Shown here piece after piece: positions 23,671-31,315 of a DNA stretch of 33,470 nt. The DNA lies in the NCBI GenBank assembly GCA_020847445.1, contig JADLBY010000074.1, forward strand, positions 1 to 33,470, written 5' to 3'. The notes beneath the pieces are model-generated. The model was not told the DNA's origin. It made no database searches and saw only the letters and a list, made by a program, of their open reading frames with translations. Position numbers and translations under genes: made by a program. Numbering within the stretch: the first letter of the stretch is position 1; each line of letters opens with the position of its first letter. This DNA is from Sphingomonadaceae bacterium (GTDB taxonomy: Bacteria > Pseudomonadota > Alphaproteobacteria > Sphingomonadales > Sphingomonadaceae).

Positions 23671-25413
23671 ATGGACGATTCATCCGACCCCGGTCTGGGC
23701 CTGCGCGACCCCGATATGCCCGACGACGCGTTGGGGCTGGGGCTGCATGAGATGCCCAAGCCTGCCGCTGCTTCGCCTTATCGGGTGCTGGCGCGCAAAT
23801 ATCGTCCGCAGAATTTTGCCGAACTGATCGGCCAGGATGCGATGGTGCAGACGCTGGGCAATGCGATCAAGCGCGATCGGCTGGCGCATGCCTTTTTGAT
23901 GACCGGGGTGCGCGGGGTTGGCAAGACTTCGACCGCGCGCCTGATCGCCAAGGCGCTGAACTGTATCGGCCCGGACGGGCAGGGCGGCCCGACAATCGAT
24001 CCCTGCGGCATATGCGAACCCTGCCGGGCAATTGCCGAGGGCCGCCATATCGACGTGATCGAAATGGACGCCGCGAGCCATACCGGCGTCGATGATGTGC
24101 GCGAGATTATCGAGGCGGTGCGTTACGCAGCGGTCTCCGCGCGTTACAAGATCTACATCATCGACGAAGTGCATATGCTGTCGAAAAATGCGTTCAACGC
24201 GCTGCTAAAGACGCTTGAAGAGCCGCCCGCACATGTGAAATTCCTGTTCGCGACGACCGAGGTGAACAAGGTTCCGGTTACCGTTCTCTCGCGCTGCCAG
24301 CGGTTTGACCTGAAGCGCATTCCTGCCGAATTGCTTGCCACGCACTTTGCCGAAATCTGCGAAAAGGAATCTGTGGCGGCCGATGCGGAGGCACTAAGGC
24401 TGGTTGCGCAAGCGGCCGAAGGTTCGGTGCGCGACGGGCTGTCGATCCTCGATCAGGCGATTGCCCATGCCGATCTGGCAGCTGACGACAGCGGCAGCGA
24501 CGCGCGGGTCGAGGCGGCGCAGGTGCGTGCCATGCTCGGGCTTTCGGACCGGGCGGCGGTGCGGCGGCTGTTCGGTCTGCTGCTCGAAGGTGAAGCGCAG
24601 GCCGTGCTCGACGAGGCGCGCAACCAGTATCAGCTGGGCGTCGAACCGGCAGCGACGCTCGCGGGGCTGCTCCGCGAAGTGCATCTGGTGACGCTTGACA
24701 AGATCGGCAGCCCCCCCGACGCGGCCTTGCCCGAAGAGGCGCGCGCGCAGATTGACGACTGGGCAGGGCGGCTGTCTTTCCCGCTGCTCCATCGCCTGTG
24801 GCAGTTGCTGCTCAAAGGGCATGAGGAAGTTCGGCAGGCGAGCCTACCGCTCGAATGTTGCGATATGGCGTTGCTGCGCGTGTTGCACGGCGCGGCGATG
24901 CCCGATCCGGGCGAATTGGCGCGGCTGTTGCAGCAGGGCGGGGTGCCGTCGCAGCCATCGGCGCCCGCGGCCGCGCCGCCAGTCGCAAATGCGGCCCCGG
25001 CCCCGGCATCGCACTTTCCCGGCGATTTCAGGGCGCTGGTAGATGCACTCGATCGGGGCGGGCATGCCAATGTCGCCGCGACGCTGCACGATGTCGTGCG
25101 GCTGGTACGCTATGCCCCGCCGCAGCTCGAATTCCAGCTCGCCGGGCCGGTGCATCAGGGCTTTGGTGCAGACCTTAACGATGCGCTGTTTCGCCTTACC
25201 GGCACCCGCTGGGAAATCGCCGAGGGGCAGGGCGAGGCGCAGCCCAGCCTGCACGAACAGGAACAGGCGGCGCGCGCTGCGCACGATAATGAAATCCTCG
25301 AATCGCCTCTGGTAAGGGCGGCGCTCGACGCCTTCCCTGAGGCAGAAGTCCATGTCGACGGACGGACGATACACTCTCCCCATGAAGCAGAAATCCGGAG
25401 CCTTAGAGCATGA
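23671..25413 (+). CDS. dnaX: DNA polymerase III subunits gamma/tau
   Basis: A 580-residue clamp-loader ATPase. After a 35-residue acidic N-terminal extension the AAA+ domain starts at PYRVLARKYRPQNFAELIGQ. Walker A is GVRGVGKT (79-86), the zinc module uses Cys98, Cys112, Cys115 and Cys118, the DExx box is IIDEVHML, and the LLKTLEEPPAHVKFLFATTE and SRCQRF sensor/arginine-finger region follows. Domain III and a Pro/Ala linker (PSAPAAAPPVANAAPAPAS) lead to a C-terminal tau-like domain. Two ATGs are adjacent (23668, 23671); the ggag at 23663-23666 is better spaced for the second. I see no obvious slippery A/G run for a gamma frameshift. Its stop overlaps the ybaB start (ATGA). Confidence 0.93.
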   Translation: MDDSSDPGLGLRDPDMPDDALGLGLHEMPKPAAASPYRVLARKYRPQNFAELIGQDAMVQTLGNAIKRDRLAHAFLMTGVRGVGKTSTARLIAKALNCIGPDGQGGPTIDPCGICEPCRAIAEGRHIDVIEMDAASHTGVDDVREIIEAVRYAAVSARYKIYIIDEVHMLSKNAFNALLKTLEEPPAHVKFLFATTEVNKVPVTVLSRCQRFDLKRIPAELLATHFAEICEKESVAADAEALRLVAQAAEGSVRDGLSILDQAIAHADLAADDSGSDARVEAAQVRAMLGLSDRAAVRRLFGLLLEGEAQAVLDEARNQYQLGVEPAATLAGLLREVHLVTLDKIGSPPDAALPEEARAQIDDWAGRLSFPLLHRLWQLLLKGHEEVRQASLPLECCDMALLRVLHGAAMPDPGELARLLQQGGVPSQPSAPAAAPPVANAAPAPASHFPGDFRALVDALDRGGHANVAATLHDVVRLVRYAPPQLEFQLAGPVHQGFGADLNDALFRLTGTRWEIAEGQGEAQPSLHEQEQAARAAHDNEILESPLVRAALDAFPEAEVHVDGRTIHSPHEAEIRSLRA

Positions 25414-25745
25414 AAAACATCGAAGAGATGATGAAGGCGGCGCAGGAAGCCGCGCAGACCATCCAGAAACAGATGGAAGAGGCGCAAGGCAAGCTCGACT
25501 CGATCGAGGTTGAAGGCGTTTCCGGCGGCGGTCTGGTGAAGGTACGCGCCAGTGCCAAGGGCCGGATCATATCGCTGTCGATCGACGACAGCCTGATCGT
25601 GCCTGCCGACAAACAGATGCTGGAGGATCTTGTCGTGGCCGCCTTCAACGATGCGCGTGAAAAGGCCGATGCCGCGAGCAACAGCGAAATGGGCAAAATG
25701 ACCAGCGGCCTGCCCTTGCCGCCGGGCTTCAAACTGCCGTTTTGA
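25410..25745 (+). CDS. ybaB: YbaB/EbfC nucleoid-associated protein
   Basis: A 111-residue DNA-binding protein of the YbaB/EbfC family. The fold is seen as an N-terminal helix (IEEMMKAAQEAAQTIQKQMEEAQGKLDSIEVEG), a beta segment with the GGGLVKVRASAKGRIISLSID pattern, and the C-terminal DLVVAAFNDAREKADAASNSEMGKMTSGLPLPPGF, with the usual LPPGF ending. It dimerises as tweezers on DNA. It overlaps dnaX by four bases; the dnaX-ybaB(-recR) order is widely conserved, though recR is absent here and lon follows. Confidence 0.95.
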   Translation: MKNIEEMMKAAQEAAQTIQKQMEEAQGKLDSIEVEGVSGGGLVKVRASAKGRIISLSIDDSLIVPADKQMLEDLVVAAFNDAREKADAASNSEMGKMTSGLPLPPGFKLPF

Positions 25746-25788
25746 GGCGCTTTTCCCCAGCTTTTCTCGCAATTTCGCCGCTATGCCG

Positions 25789-25817
25789 TTGAACCGGGAG
25801 AAATCGCGCTCATATTG
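25789..25817 (+). promoter_or_regulatory. Possible lon promoter (heat-shock-like)
   Basis: TTGAAC at 25789-25794 and CATATT/ATATTG at 25811-25817 are 16-17 bp apart, about 45 bp before the lon start codon. The preceding base context (cgTTGAA) partly resembles alphaproteobacterial RpoH promoters (CTTGAA and a CAT-rich -10). lon is a classic heat-shock gene, so control by RpoH is plausible but not proven by this match. Confidence 0.35.
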
Positions 25818-25861
25818 ACGCCAAATTGCCGCGCCGCCTTTCGGTGCGGACCGGAGTGAAT

Positions 25862-28261
25862 ATGACGCAATCTCTTCCCCTTTTGCCGTTGCGCGACATC
25901 GTGGTGTTTCCCGGCATGGTCGTGCCGCTGTTCGTCGGCCGCGACAAATCGGTCGTTGCCCTTGAAAAGGCGATGGCGGCGGACAAGGAAATTTTCCTCG
26001 TAACCCAGCTCGATCCCGCCGAGGACGATCCCGATTTCGACGATCTGTACACCGTCGGCGTTTCGGCGACCGTGATGCAGCTTCTGAAACTGCCCGATGG
26101 CACCGTGCGCGTGCTCGTCGAAGGCAAGCAGCGCGCCAATCTTTTGCGCGTGCACCCGCGCGCCGCCGACTATGTCGAGGCTGAGGTCGAGATGGTCGGG
26201 GCAGAGGCGGCCGAAGGGCCGGAGACAACCGCGCTGATGCGATCGGTGCTGGAACAGTTCGAGCAATATTCGAAGCTCAACAAGAAAATTCCGACCGAAA
26301 CCGCGGTGCAGCTAGCCGAGATCGAGGATGCAGCGCAGCTGGCCGATGCCGTTGCCGCCAATATCAACCTGAAGGTTTCGGACAAGCAGGCGCTGCTGGT
26401 CGAATCCGATCCGCTAAAACGCCTCGAAATGGCCTTTGCCTTCATGGAGGGCGAACTGGGCGTGCTGCAGGTCGAAAAGAAGATCCGTGGCCGGGTGAAG
26501 CGCCAGATGGAGAAGTCGCAGCGCGAATATTATCTCAACGAACAGTTGAAGGCGATCCAGCGCGAGCTGGGCAGCGGCGACGAAGAAGGCGGCGACGAAA
26601 TGGCCGAGCTTCAGACGCGGATCGATACGCTGAAGCTGTCAAAGGAAGCCCGGGCCAAGGCGCAGGCGGAAATGAAAAAGCTGCGCAGCATGGCCCCCAT
26701 GTCTGCCGAAGCGACCGTTGTGCGCAATTATCTGGATTCGCTGCTGGGCGTGCCCTGGGGCAAGAAATCAAAGCTGAAGCGCGACATCGCCAAGGCGCAG
26801 GAAATCCTCGATGCGGATCATTTTGCGCTCGAAAAGGTCAAGGACCGGATCGTCGAATATCTGGCGGTGCAGGCGCGCACCAACAAGCTGAAAGGGCCGA
26901 TCCTGTGCCTCGTCGGCCCTCCGGGCGTGGGTAAGACCTCGCTTGGCAAGTCGATCGCCAAGGCAACCGGGCGCGAATTCATCCGCCAGTCGCTGGGCGG
27001 CGTGCGCGATGAAGCCGAAATCCGCGGCCATCGGCGGACCTATATCGGATCGATGCCGGGCAAGATCGCGTCGAACCTGAAAAAGGCTGGCACGATGAAC
27101 CCGCTGTTCCTGCTCGATGAAATCGACAAGCTGGGGCAGGATTTCCGCGGCGATCCCGCCTCGGCGCTGCTTGAGGTGCTCGACCCTGAACAGAACAACA
27201 AGTTCAACGACCATTATCTCGAAATCGACCTTGATCTGTCGGATGTGATGTTCGTGACCACCGCGAACAGCATGAACCTGCCGCAGCCGTTGCTCGACCG
27301 GATGGAGATCATCCGGCTCGAGGGCTATACAGAAGACGAGAAGCTCGAAATCGCCAAGCGGCATCTGGTTGACAAGCAGGTGAAGGCGCATGGCCTGAAA
27401 AAGGGCGAGTTCGAAGTGAGCGATGATGGTCTGCGCGACCTGATCCGCTATTATACGCGCGAGGCTGGCGTGCGCACGCTGGAGCGCGAGATCGCGAAGC
27501 TGGCGCGCAAGGCGCTGCGCCGTATCCTTGAAGGCAAGGCGAGCAGCGTGTCGATCACCCCCGAAAATCTTGCCGATTTTTCGGGTGTCCGCAAATATCG
27601 CCACGGCATTGGCGAGGATGAGAACCAGATCGGCGCGGTCACCGGGCTTGCCTGGACCGAGGTGGGCGGCGAACTGCTGACCATCGAGGCTGTGACTGTG
27701 CCCGGCAAGGGGCAGATCAGGACAACCGGCAAGCTGGGCGAAGTGATGTCGGAATCGATCCAGGCGGCGCTGAGCTATGTCAAGGCCCGCGCGCCGGGCT
27801 ATGGCATCAAGCCGTCGATCTTCAACCGCAAGGATGTGCATATCCACTTGCCCGAAGGCGCCGTGCCCAAGGACGGACCATCGGCGGGTATCGGCATGGT
27901 AACCGCGATCGTTTCGACGTTGACCGGCGTTGCCGTGCACCGTGACGTTGCGATGACGGGCGAAGTGACCTTGCGCGGGCGCGTGCTGCCGATCGGCGGG
28001 CTGAAGGAAAAGCTGCTCGCCGCGCTGCGTGGCGGCATCAAGACGGTGCTGATCCCTCAGGAGAATGAGAAGGATCTTGCCGAGATACCGGCCAATATCA
28101 AGGAAGGGCTCGAGATCATACCGGTCACGCATGTCGATCAGGTGCTGGCGCGTGCGCTGGTGGCGCCGCTCGATCCGGTCGAGTGGACCGAAGCGGACGA
28201 ACTGGCGGCGCTGCAACCGCCTGCCGCTGCTGCGTCATCGGGCTCGGCCGTTACGCACTGA
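25862..28261 (+). CDS. lon: ATP-dependent Lon protease
   Basis: A 799-residue LonA protease that unfolds and degrades misfolded and regulatory proteins in the cytoplasm. The N-terminal substrate-binding domain begins with [23 protein letters not shown], followed by a coiled-coil stretch ([24 protein letters not shown]). Walker A is GPPGVGKTS (352-360), Walker B is [13 protein letters not shown], and the protease dyad is Ser674 ([10 protein letters not shown]) with Lys717 ([15 protein letters not shown]). The ATG at 25862 has a ggag ribosome site; the longer frame from 25826 is not needed. The C-terminal tail is Ala/Pro-rich. A large inverted repeat starts 7 bp after its stop, and the HU gene follows, an order also found in E. 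coli. Confidence 0.97.
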   Translation: MTQSLPLLPLRDIVVFPGMVVPLFVGRDKSVVALEKAMAADKEIFLVTQLDPAEDDPDFDDLYTVGVSATVMQLLKLPDGTVRVLVEGKQRANLLRVHPRAADYVEAEVEMVGAEAAEGPETTALMRSVLEQFEQYSKLNKKIPTETAVQLAEIEDAAQLADAVAANINLKVSDKQALLVESDPLKRLEMAFAFMEGELGVLQVEKKIRGRVKRQMEKSQREYYLNEQLKAIQRELGSGDEEGGDEMAELQTRIDTLKLSKEARAKAQAEMKKLRSMAPMSAEATVVRNYLDSLLGVPWGKKSKLKRDIAKAQEILDADHFALEKVKDRIVEYLAVQARTNKLKGPILCLVGPPGVGKTSLGKSIAKATGREFIRQSLGGVRDEAEIRGHRRTYIGSMPGKIASNLKKAGTMNPLFLLDEIDKLGQDFRGDPASALLEVLDPEQNNKFNDHYLEIDLDLSDVMFVTTANSMNLPQPLLDRMEIIRLEGYTEDEKLEIAKRHLVDKQVKAHGLKKGEFEVSDDGLRDLIRYYTREAGVRTLEREIAKLARKALRRILEGKASSVSITPENLADFSGVRKYRHGIGEDENQIGAVTGLAWTEVGGELLTIEAVTVPGKGQIRTTGKLGEVMSESIQAALSYVKARAPGYGIKPSIFNRKDVHIHLPEGAVPKDGPSAGIGMVTAIVSTLTGVAVHRDVAMTGEVTLRGRVLPIGGLKEKLLAALRGGIKTVLIPQENEKDLAEIPANIKEGLEIIPVTHVDQVLARALVAPLDPVEWTEADELAALQPPAAAASSGSAVTH

Positions 28262-28267
28262 ACATTC

Positions 28268-28332
28268 ATGCCCAAATATATGTTGCGGGACGTGACGTTG
28301 AATGACGTTGCGTCCCGCTGCATTTTGGGCAT
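28268..28332. repeat. Large imperfect inverted repeat after lon
   Basis: The arms are 28268-28292 and 28311-28332. ATGCCCAAA pairs with TTTGGGCAT outside, ATG with CAT in the middle and GCGGGACG with CGTCCCGC inside, with small bulges. The 18-nt loop holds two copies of tgacgttg. There is no T-run after it, so it is not a standard terminator; it could be a decay-stabilising hairpin or a processing site at the lon mRNA 3' end. Confidence 0.7.
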
Positions 28333-28344
28333 CGGCACAGTCAT

Positions 28345-28354
28345 TTGACGTCAA
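28345..28354. promoter_or_regulatory. Palindrome ttgacgtcaa upstream of HU
   Basis: A perfect 10-bp palindrome with a tgacgtca core. The tgacgtt half-motif also occurs twice in the loop of the preceding inverted repeat (28293 and 28303), so the core motif clusters in this intergenic region. Operator function is inference. Confidence 0.35.
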
Positions 28355-28390
28355 GGTGGAACCGATTTTACGCATTTCGTCTCACTTATC

Positions 28391-28405
28391 GACAGATTAT
28401 CTGTC
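28391..28405. promoter_or_regulatory. Palindrome gacagat-t-atctgtc upstream of HU
   Basis: A perfect 7+1+7 palindrome about 40 bp upstream of the probable HU -35 box. The size and symmetry fit a dimeric regulator binding site. The protein is unknown. Confidence 0.4.
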
Positions 28406-28443
28406 AATTCGCCGAAAAGCGCGGTTTTTTGCGGATATTTCCT

Positions 28444-28473
28444 TTGACAGAGCGCCGTTTCTACTCCTTATTC
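28444..28473 (+). promoter_or_regulatory. Probable promoter of the HU gene
   Basis: TTGACA at 28444-28449 is a perfect -35. The -10 is CTTATT or TTATTC, 17-18 bp downstream (28467-28473). Transcription would begin about 70 nt before the HU start codon. Confidence 0.55.
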
Positions 28474-28546
28474 CCGGTCCGGCCCAGCCGCGATTCCTTC
28501 CCGGAATTGGTCCATAATATTCATTTGAGAGGGGGATCCCGATACT

Positions 28547-28819
28547 ATGAACAAGAATGATCTCGTCGCAGCCGTTGCAGATGCAAGCGGTCTCAGCAAA
28601 ACCGACGCAGGCAAAGCAGTGGAAGCTACCTTCGACGCCATCACCAAGGCGCTGAAGAAGGGGGGCGAAGTCCGTCTCGTCGGCTTTGGCACTTTCGCTG
28701 TCGCAAAGCGCAAGGCGTCGACTGGCCGCAATCCGCGCACCGGTGAAGAAATGAAGATCCCTGCCTCCAACCAGCCCAAGTTCAAGGCTGGCAAAGCGCT
28801 TAAGGATGCCGTGAACTAA
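28547..28819 (+). CDS. hup: DNA-binding protein HU
   Basis: A 90-residue HU-family histone-like protein that bends and compacts DNA. It starts with the helical dimerisation region (MNKNDLVAAVADASGLSKTDAGKAVEATFDAITKAL), continues with the beta saddle (EVRLVGFGTFAVAKRKAS) and the DNA-contacting arm with the family signature TGRNPRTGEEMKIPA, and ends FKAGKALKDAVN. Length and all signatures are normal. The ribosome site gaggggg lies upstream of the ATG and a strong intrinsic terminator follows 27 bp after the stop, so it is a single-gene transcript. Confidence 0.97.
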   Translation: MNKNDLVAAVADASGLSKTDAGKAVEATFDAITKALKKGGEVRLVGFGTFAVAKRKASTGRNPRTGEEMKIPASNQPKFKAGKALKDAVN

Positions 28820-28846
28820 GTTTCACCCGCAGTCGCAAGACAGGAG

Positions 28847-28875
28847 AGGCGGAACCTTCGGGTTTCGCCTTTTTT
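28847..28875 (+). terminator. Intrinsic terminator of the HU gene
   Basis: A nine-pair stem ggcggaacc/ggtttcgcc (28848-28856 with 28861-28869, one G-T pair) is closed by a stable ttcg tetraloop and followed by six T residues. A classic rho-independent terminator. Confidence 0.92.
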
Positions 28876-28915
28876 GTTGTCCAGGCGGATAGATCGGGCG
28901 CGACTTATCCGGATC

Positions 28916-28952
28916 AAAAAAAACGCTGCCGCACCATTTTGCAGCAGCGTTT
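28916..28952 (-). terminator. Intrinsic terminator of the SOS-linked small gene
   Basis: On the minus strand the stem AAACGCTGC/GCAGCGTTT (28952-28944 with 28929-28921) is followed by further T residues (28920-28916). It lies 20 bp after the stop of the small membrane-protein gene, showing that this gene has its own transcript. Confidence 0.8.
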
Positions 28953-28972
28953 CTTGAAATGCGGTGGGAAAA

Positions 28973-29224
28973 TCAGGCGGCGCGCAAACGCCCAAAGGCA
29001 AAGCCCTGCTGTTCGGGCTGCGGCTCCAGTTCATTGACCACTACCAGGCGCACACGCTGCCCGGTGTAGCGCACAGCGCCGACGCGGATTACCCGCTCAA
29101 CCGGTGCGCCTCGCATCGTCGCAACCTCACTGATCCTGTCCCATTTCTGCGCCAGCGTGAGCAGGATCGCATAAGCCGAAAGCAGGAATGCGGTAGCGAA
29201 AAGAGCGGCAGCGACGAACGACAT
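28973..29224 (-). CDS. Small single-TM membrane protein behind a LexA-type box
   Basis: An 83-residue protein of no family I recognise. An N-terminal hydrophobic segment (FVAAALFATAFLLSAYAILL, residues 3-22) is followed by a soluble cationic and beta-rich region (VERVIRVGAVRYTGQRVRLVVVNELEPQPEQQ). The ATG at 29224 has a ggag ribosome site. The frame extends to 29455 but the extra part lacks sense and crosses the promoter. A SOS-type box (29259-29273) sits inside its apparent promoter and a terminator follows, so it is a stand-alone, probably DNA-damage-induced gene. Small SOS-induced membrane proteins can be cell-division inhibitors (SidA in Caulobacter is one), so that role is possible here; it is inference only. 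Confidence 0.7.
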   Translation of the reverse strand: MSFVAAALFATAFLLSAYAILLTLAQKWDRISEVATMRGAPVERVIRVGAVRYTGQRVRLVVVNELEPQPEQQGFAFGRLRAA

Positions 29225-29258
29225 CTTGTTTCTCCGAATCACCAGTATTTCCGTATAT

Positions 29259-29284
29259 GTTCTATATTTGTTCCGACGTGTCAA
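29259..29284 (-). promoter_or_regulatory. LexA-type SOS box within a promoter (GTTC-N7-GTTC)
   Basis: GTTC-TATATTT-GTTC at 29259-29273 is an exact match to the alphaproteobacterial LexA consensus. On the minus strand it lies directly downstream of a perfect -35 hexamer TTGACA (29284-29279), in the spacer and -10 area, 35 bp before the start codon of the small membrane-protein gene. The -10 itself is poor (AACATA at 17-bp spacing). The site is also 88 bp upstream of the divergent M20 peptidase gene, which might be affected too. Confidence 0.75.
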
Positions 29285-29361
29285 TCGAAAAATATCGGTG
29301 GTTGAAAAGCGCCGTGCCCAGCGATAGCCTCTGCCGATTGTTCCGGAAGAGGGGGTGTCAG

Positions 29362-30774
29362 ATGCGTTTGGGAAAATGGATGGTTGCAGCAGGCTTTGCG
29401 GCGCTGGTGGCAGATGGCGCAGCGGGCCAGACGCTGCGGCCCGATCAGGCTGCATTTCGCGAACTCTATGTCGAACTGGTGAATACCAATACCGCCTATT
29501 CGAATGGCAGCTGCACCGCTGCGGCCGAGCAACTGGCCAAGCGCTTGCACGATGCCGGTTTCACGAAGGACGAGGCACGGGTCATCGTCGTTCCCGGCTA
29601 TGAACGCGAAGGCAATCTGGTCGCCGAACTCAAGGGCACGTCCAAAAAGCTGAAGCCGATGCTGCTGCTTGCCCATATCGACGTGGTCGAGGCCCGGCGC
29701 GAAGACTGGACCCGCGATCCGTTCACGCTGGTCGAGGAAGACGGCTTTTTCTATGCGCGCGGCGTCGCCGACGACAAGGTGCAGGCGGCGATCTGGGTCG
29801 ACAGCCTGATCCGTTTCCGGAAAGAGGGCTATCGCCCCAAACGCACGATCAAGCTGGCGGCGACCTGCGGCGAGGAAAGTTCGAGCAAGGCCTTGAACGG
29901 GGCGGAATGGCTGGCGCGCAATAGGCCCGAAACGCTCTCCGCCGAGTTCGCGCTGAACGAAGGCGGCGGCGGGCGGCTCGACAAGGATGGCAAGCCGCAA
30001 TTTCTGGCGATCCAGGTCGGCGAGAAGGCAAACCGCATATTCGAGCTGGAGGCAACCAATCCCGGCGGCCACAGTTCGGTTCCCAGGCCCGACAACGCGA
30101 TCTACGATCTGGCGGAGGCCATTGTGGCCGTCAAACGGCTTGGCTTTCCCGTGCAGTTGAACGACACGACCCGGGCCTTTCTGACCCAATTATCGCCCAC
30201 CGCGCCTGCCGCCGGGAAAAAGGCGATTGCCGATTTGCTGGCGGATGAAGGCAATGTGCAGGCTGCCACGATATTGTCGGTCGATCCGGTAATGAACTCG
30301 ACCTTGCGCACGACCTGTGTGGCGACGATGCTCGATGCCGGTCATGCGCCCAATGCGCTGCCGCAGCGCGCCATGGGCGTGGTCAACTGCCGGATCGTGC
30401 CGACGATGACGACAGAGGCGACCCAGGCGGCGATCGAGGCGGCAATCGCCAATCCGCGGGTCAAGGTGACGCTGCGCAAGCCGCACCGTCCGATGGCGGT
30501 GCCGCCGCCGCTCGACAAACGCATCCTCGACCCGGCGATCAAGCTGGCGGGCGAGATGTTCCCCGGTGTTCCGCTGGTTCCGACAATGTCCACCGGTGCC
30601 ACCGATGCGACGATGACCGCGCTGATCAATATTCCGACCTATGGCATTCCGGGAATCTTCTACGAAGCCGATGGCGGCGGCGTGCACGGGCTCAACGAGC
30701 GGCTCCGCGTGAAATCGGTTTATGACGGGCGCGATTACCTGCACCGGCTGGTGCAGATCTACGCAGACAAATAG
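29362..30774 (+). CDS. Secreted M20-family zinc peptidase
   Basis: A 470-residue metallopeptidase with a signal peptide (MVAAGFAALVADGAAGQ). Zinc and catalytic residues are in order: His105 and Asp107 in LLLAHIDVV, Asp137 in the GVADDK motif, Glu171-Glu172 in TCGEESS, an acidic ENEGG-like NEGGGG stretch and a C-terminal His in GGGVHGLNE. The dimerisation domain (NPGGHSSVPRPDNAIYDLAEAI) is present. Family members remove amino acids from peptides, N-acyl amino acids or similar substrates; the exported location suggests peptide scavenging. The ATG at 29362 has a gaggggg ribosome site; the frame opens upstream at 29257 inside the SOS box, which I reject as a start. Confidence 0.9.
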   Translation: MRLGKWMVAAGFAALVADGAAGQTLRPDQAAFRELYVELVNTNTAYSNGSCTAAAEQLAKRLHDAGFTKDEARVIVVPGYEREGNLVAELKGTSKKLKPMLLLAHIDVVEARREDWTRDPFTLVEEDGFFYARGVADDKVQAAIWVDSLIRFRKEGYRPKRTIKLAATCGEESSSKALNGAEWLARNRPETLSAEFALNEGGGGRLDKDGKPQFLAIQVGEKANRIFELEATNPGGHSSVPRPDNAIYDLAEAIVAVKRLGFPVQLNDTTRAFLTQLSPTAPAAGKKAIADLLADEGNVQAATILSVDPVMNSTLRTTCVATMLDAGHAPNALPQRAMGVVNCRIVPTMTTEATQAAIEAAIANPRVKVTLRKPHRPMAVPPPLDKRILDPAIKLAGEMFPGVPLVPTMSTGATDATMTALINIPTYGIPGIFYEADGGGVHGLNERLRVKSVYDGRDYLHRLVQIYADK

Positions 30775-30780
30775 CCGCAG

Positions 30781-31185
30781 TCAGTTTGCGGCAGACTTTC
30801 CGCGCCGGGCGGCGAACCATTCGCGCAGCATTGCTTGCGTGCAACCGGTAAAGCCGCCCGTGCCAACAACCGAACAGCTGTTCGGCCGCATCGTGCGCGC
30901 CTCTTCATCCAGCGATTCGACAGCCGAAGCCCAGGACTGGCTGGACGCCGGTTCATCCTCGCCCTGGCGCAGGTCTTTGGGGATGCGGTAGCGGTCGCCC
31001 TCCGGTGCGGTCGCGCAGACGACGATTTCGTCGGCATTGTCGGCCTCGGGGCATTTTTCTTCGCCAAAGGTTGTCAGAAAGGAAATTTTCTCGGGCAGTT
31101 CAGATGCGTCCGGCGGCGGCAGATCGTCGGCCATGCCGGCGGAAGCCATGACGACAAGCGGGAGAGCAAGGGCAGAACGGATCAT
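30781..31185 (-). CDS. Small secreted protein of unknown function
   Basis: A 134-residue protein with a signal peptide (MIRSALALPLVVMASAGMA). The mature part is polar, with four Cys residues (EEKCPEAD, VVCATAPEGDRYRIP, NSCSVVG, FTGCTQAM) that could form two disulfides. The segment DEIVVCATAPEGDRYRIPKDLR is a pattern I associate with hypothetical proteins of sphingomonads. The longer frame to 31455 runs into the acyl-CoA synthetase gene. It is convergent with the M20 gene, whose stop is 6 bp away. No function can be assigned. Confidence 0.72.
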   Translation of the reverse strand: MIRSALALPLVVMASAGMADDLPPPDASELPEKISFLTTFGEEKCPEADNADEIVVCATAPEGDRYRIPKDLRQGEDEPASSQSWASAVESLDEEARTMRPNSCSVVGTGGFTGCTQAMLREWFAARRGKSAAN

Positions 31186-31315
31186 AGAGGCTTTCGCGCG
31201 ATCCGTGTGGGATGTGGTCGCCCGGGCTCGATCGGCCTTGCGCGCTGAATGGCGGATTAATCCGGACATGGGTTCGGGCTGATACAGTTTATCAATTTGT
31301 ATCGGCAGCAGATGG

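Noticed and set aside
23671-25413. Programmed frameshift in dnaX producing gamma
   Set aside because: I looked for an A-rich slippery run with a following stem in the coding frame and saw none; a short aaaaa at about 24184 has no suitable context.
26768-28216. A 482-residue minus-strand frame opposite lon
   Set aside because: lon is complete and highly conserved on the plus strand; the frame is a GC-rich antisense shadow.
29257-29361. An N-terminal extension of the M20 peptidase starting at 29257
   Set aside because: The start would lie within the SOS box, lacks a ribosome site and would put 35 residues ahead of a normal signal peptide.
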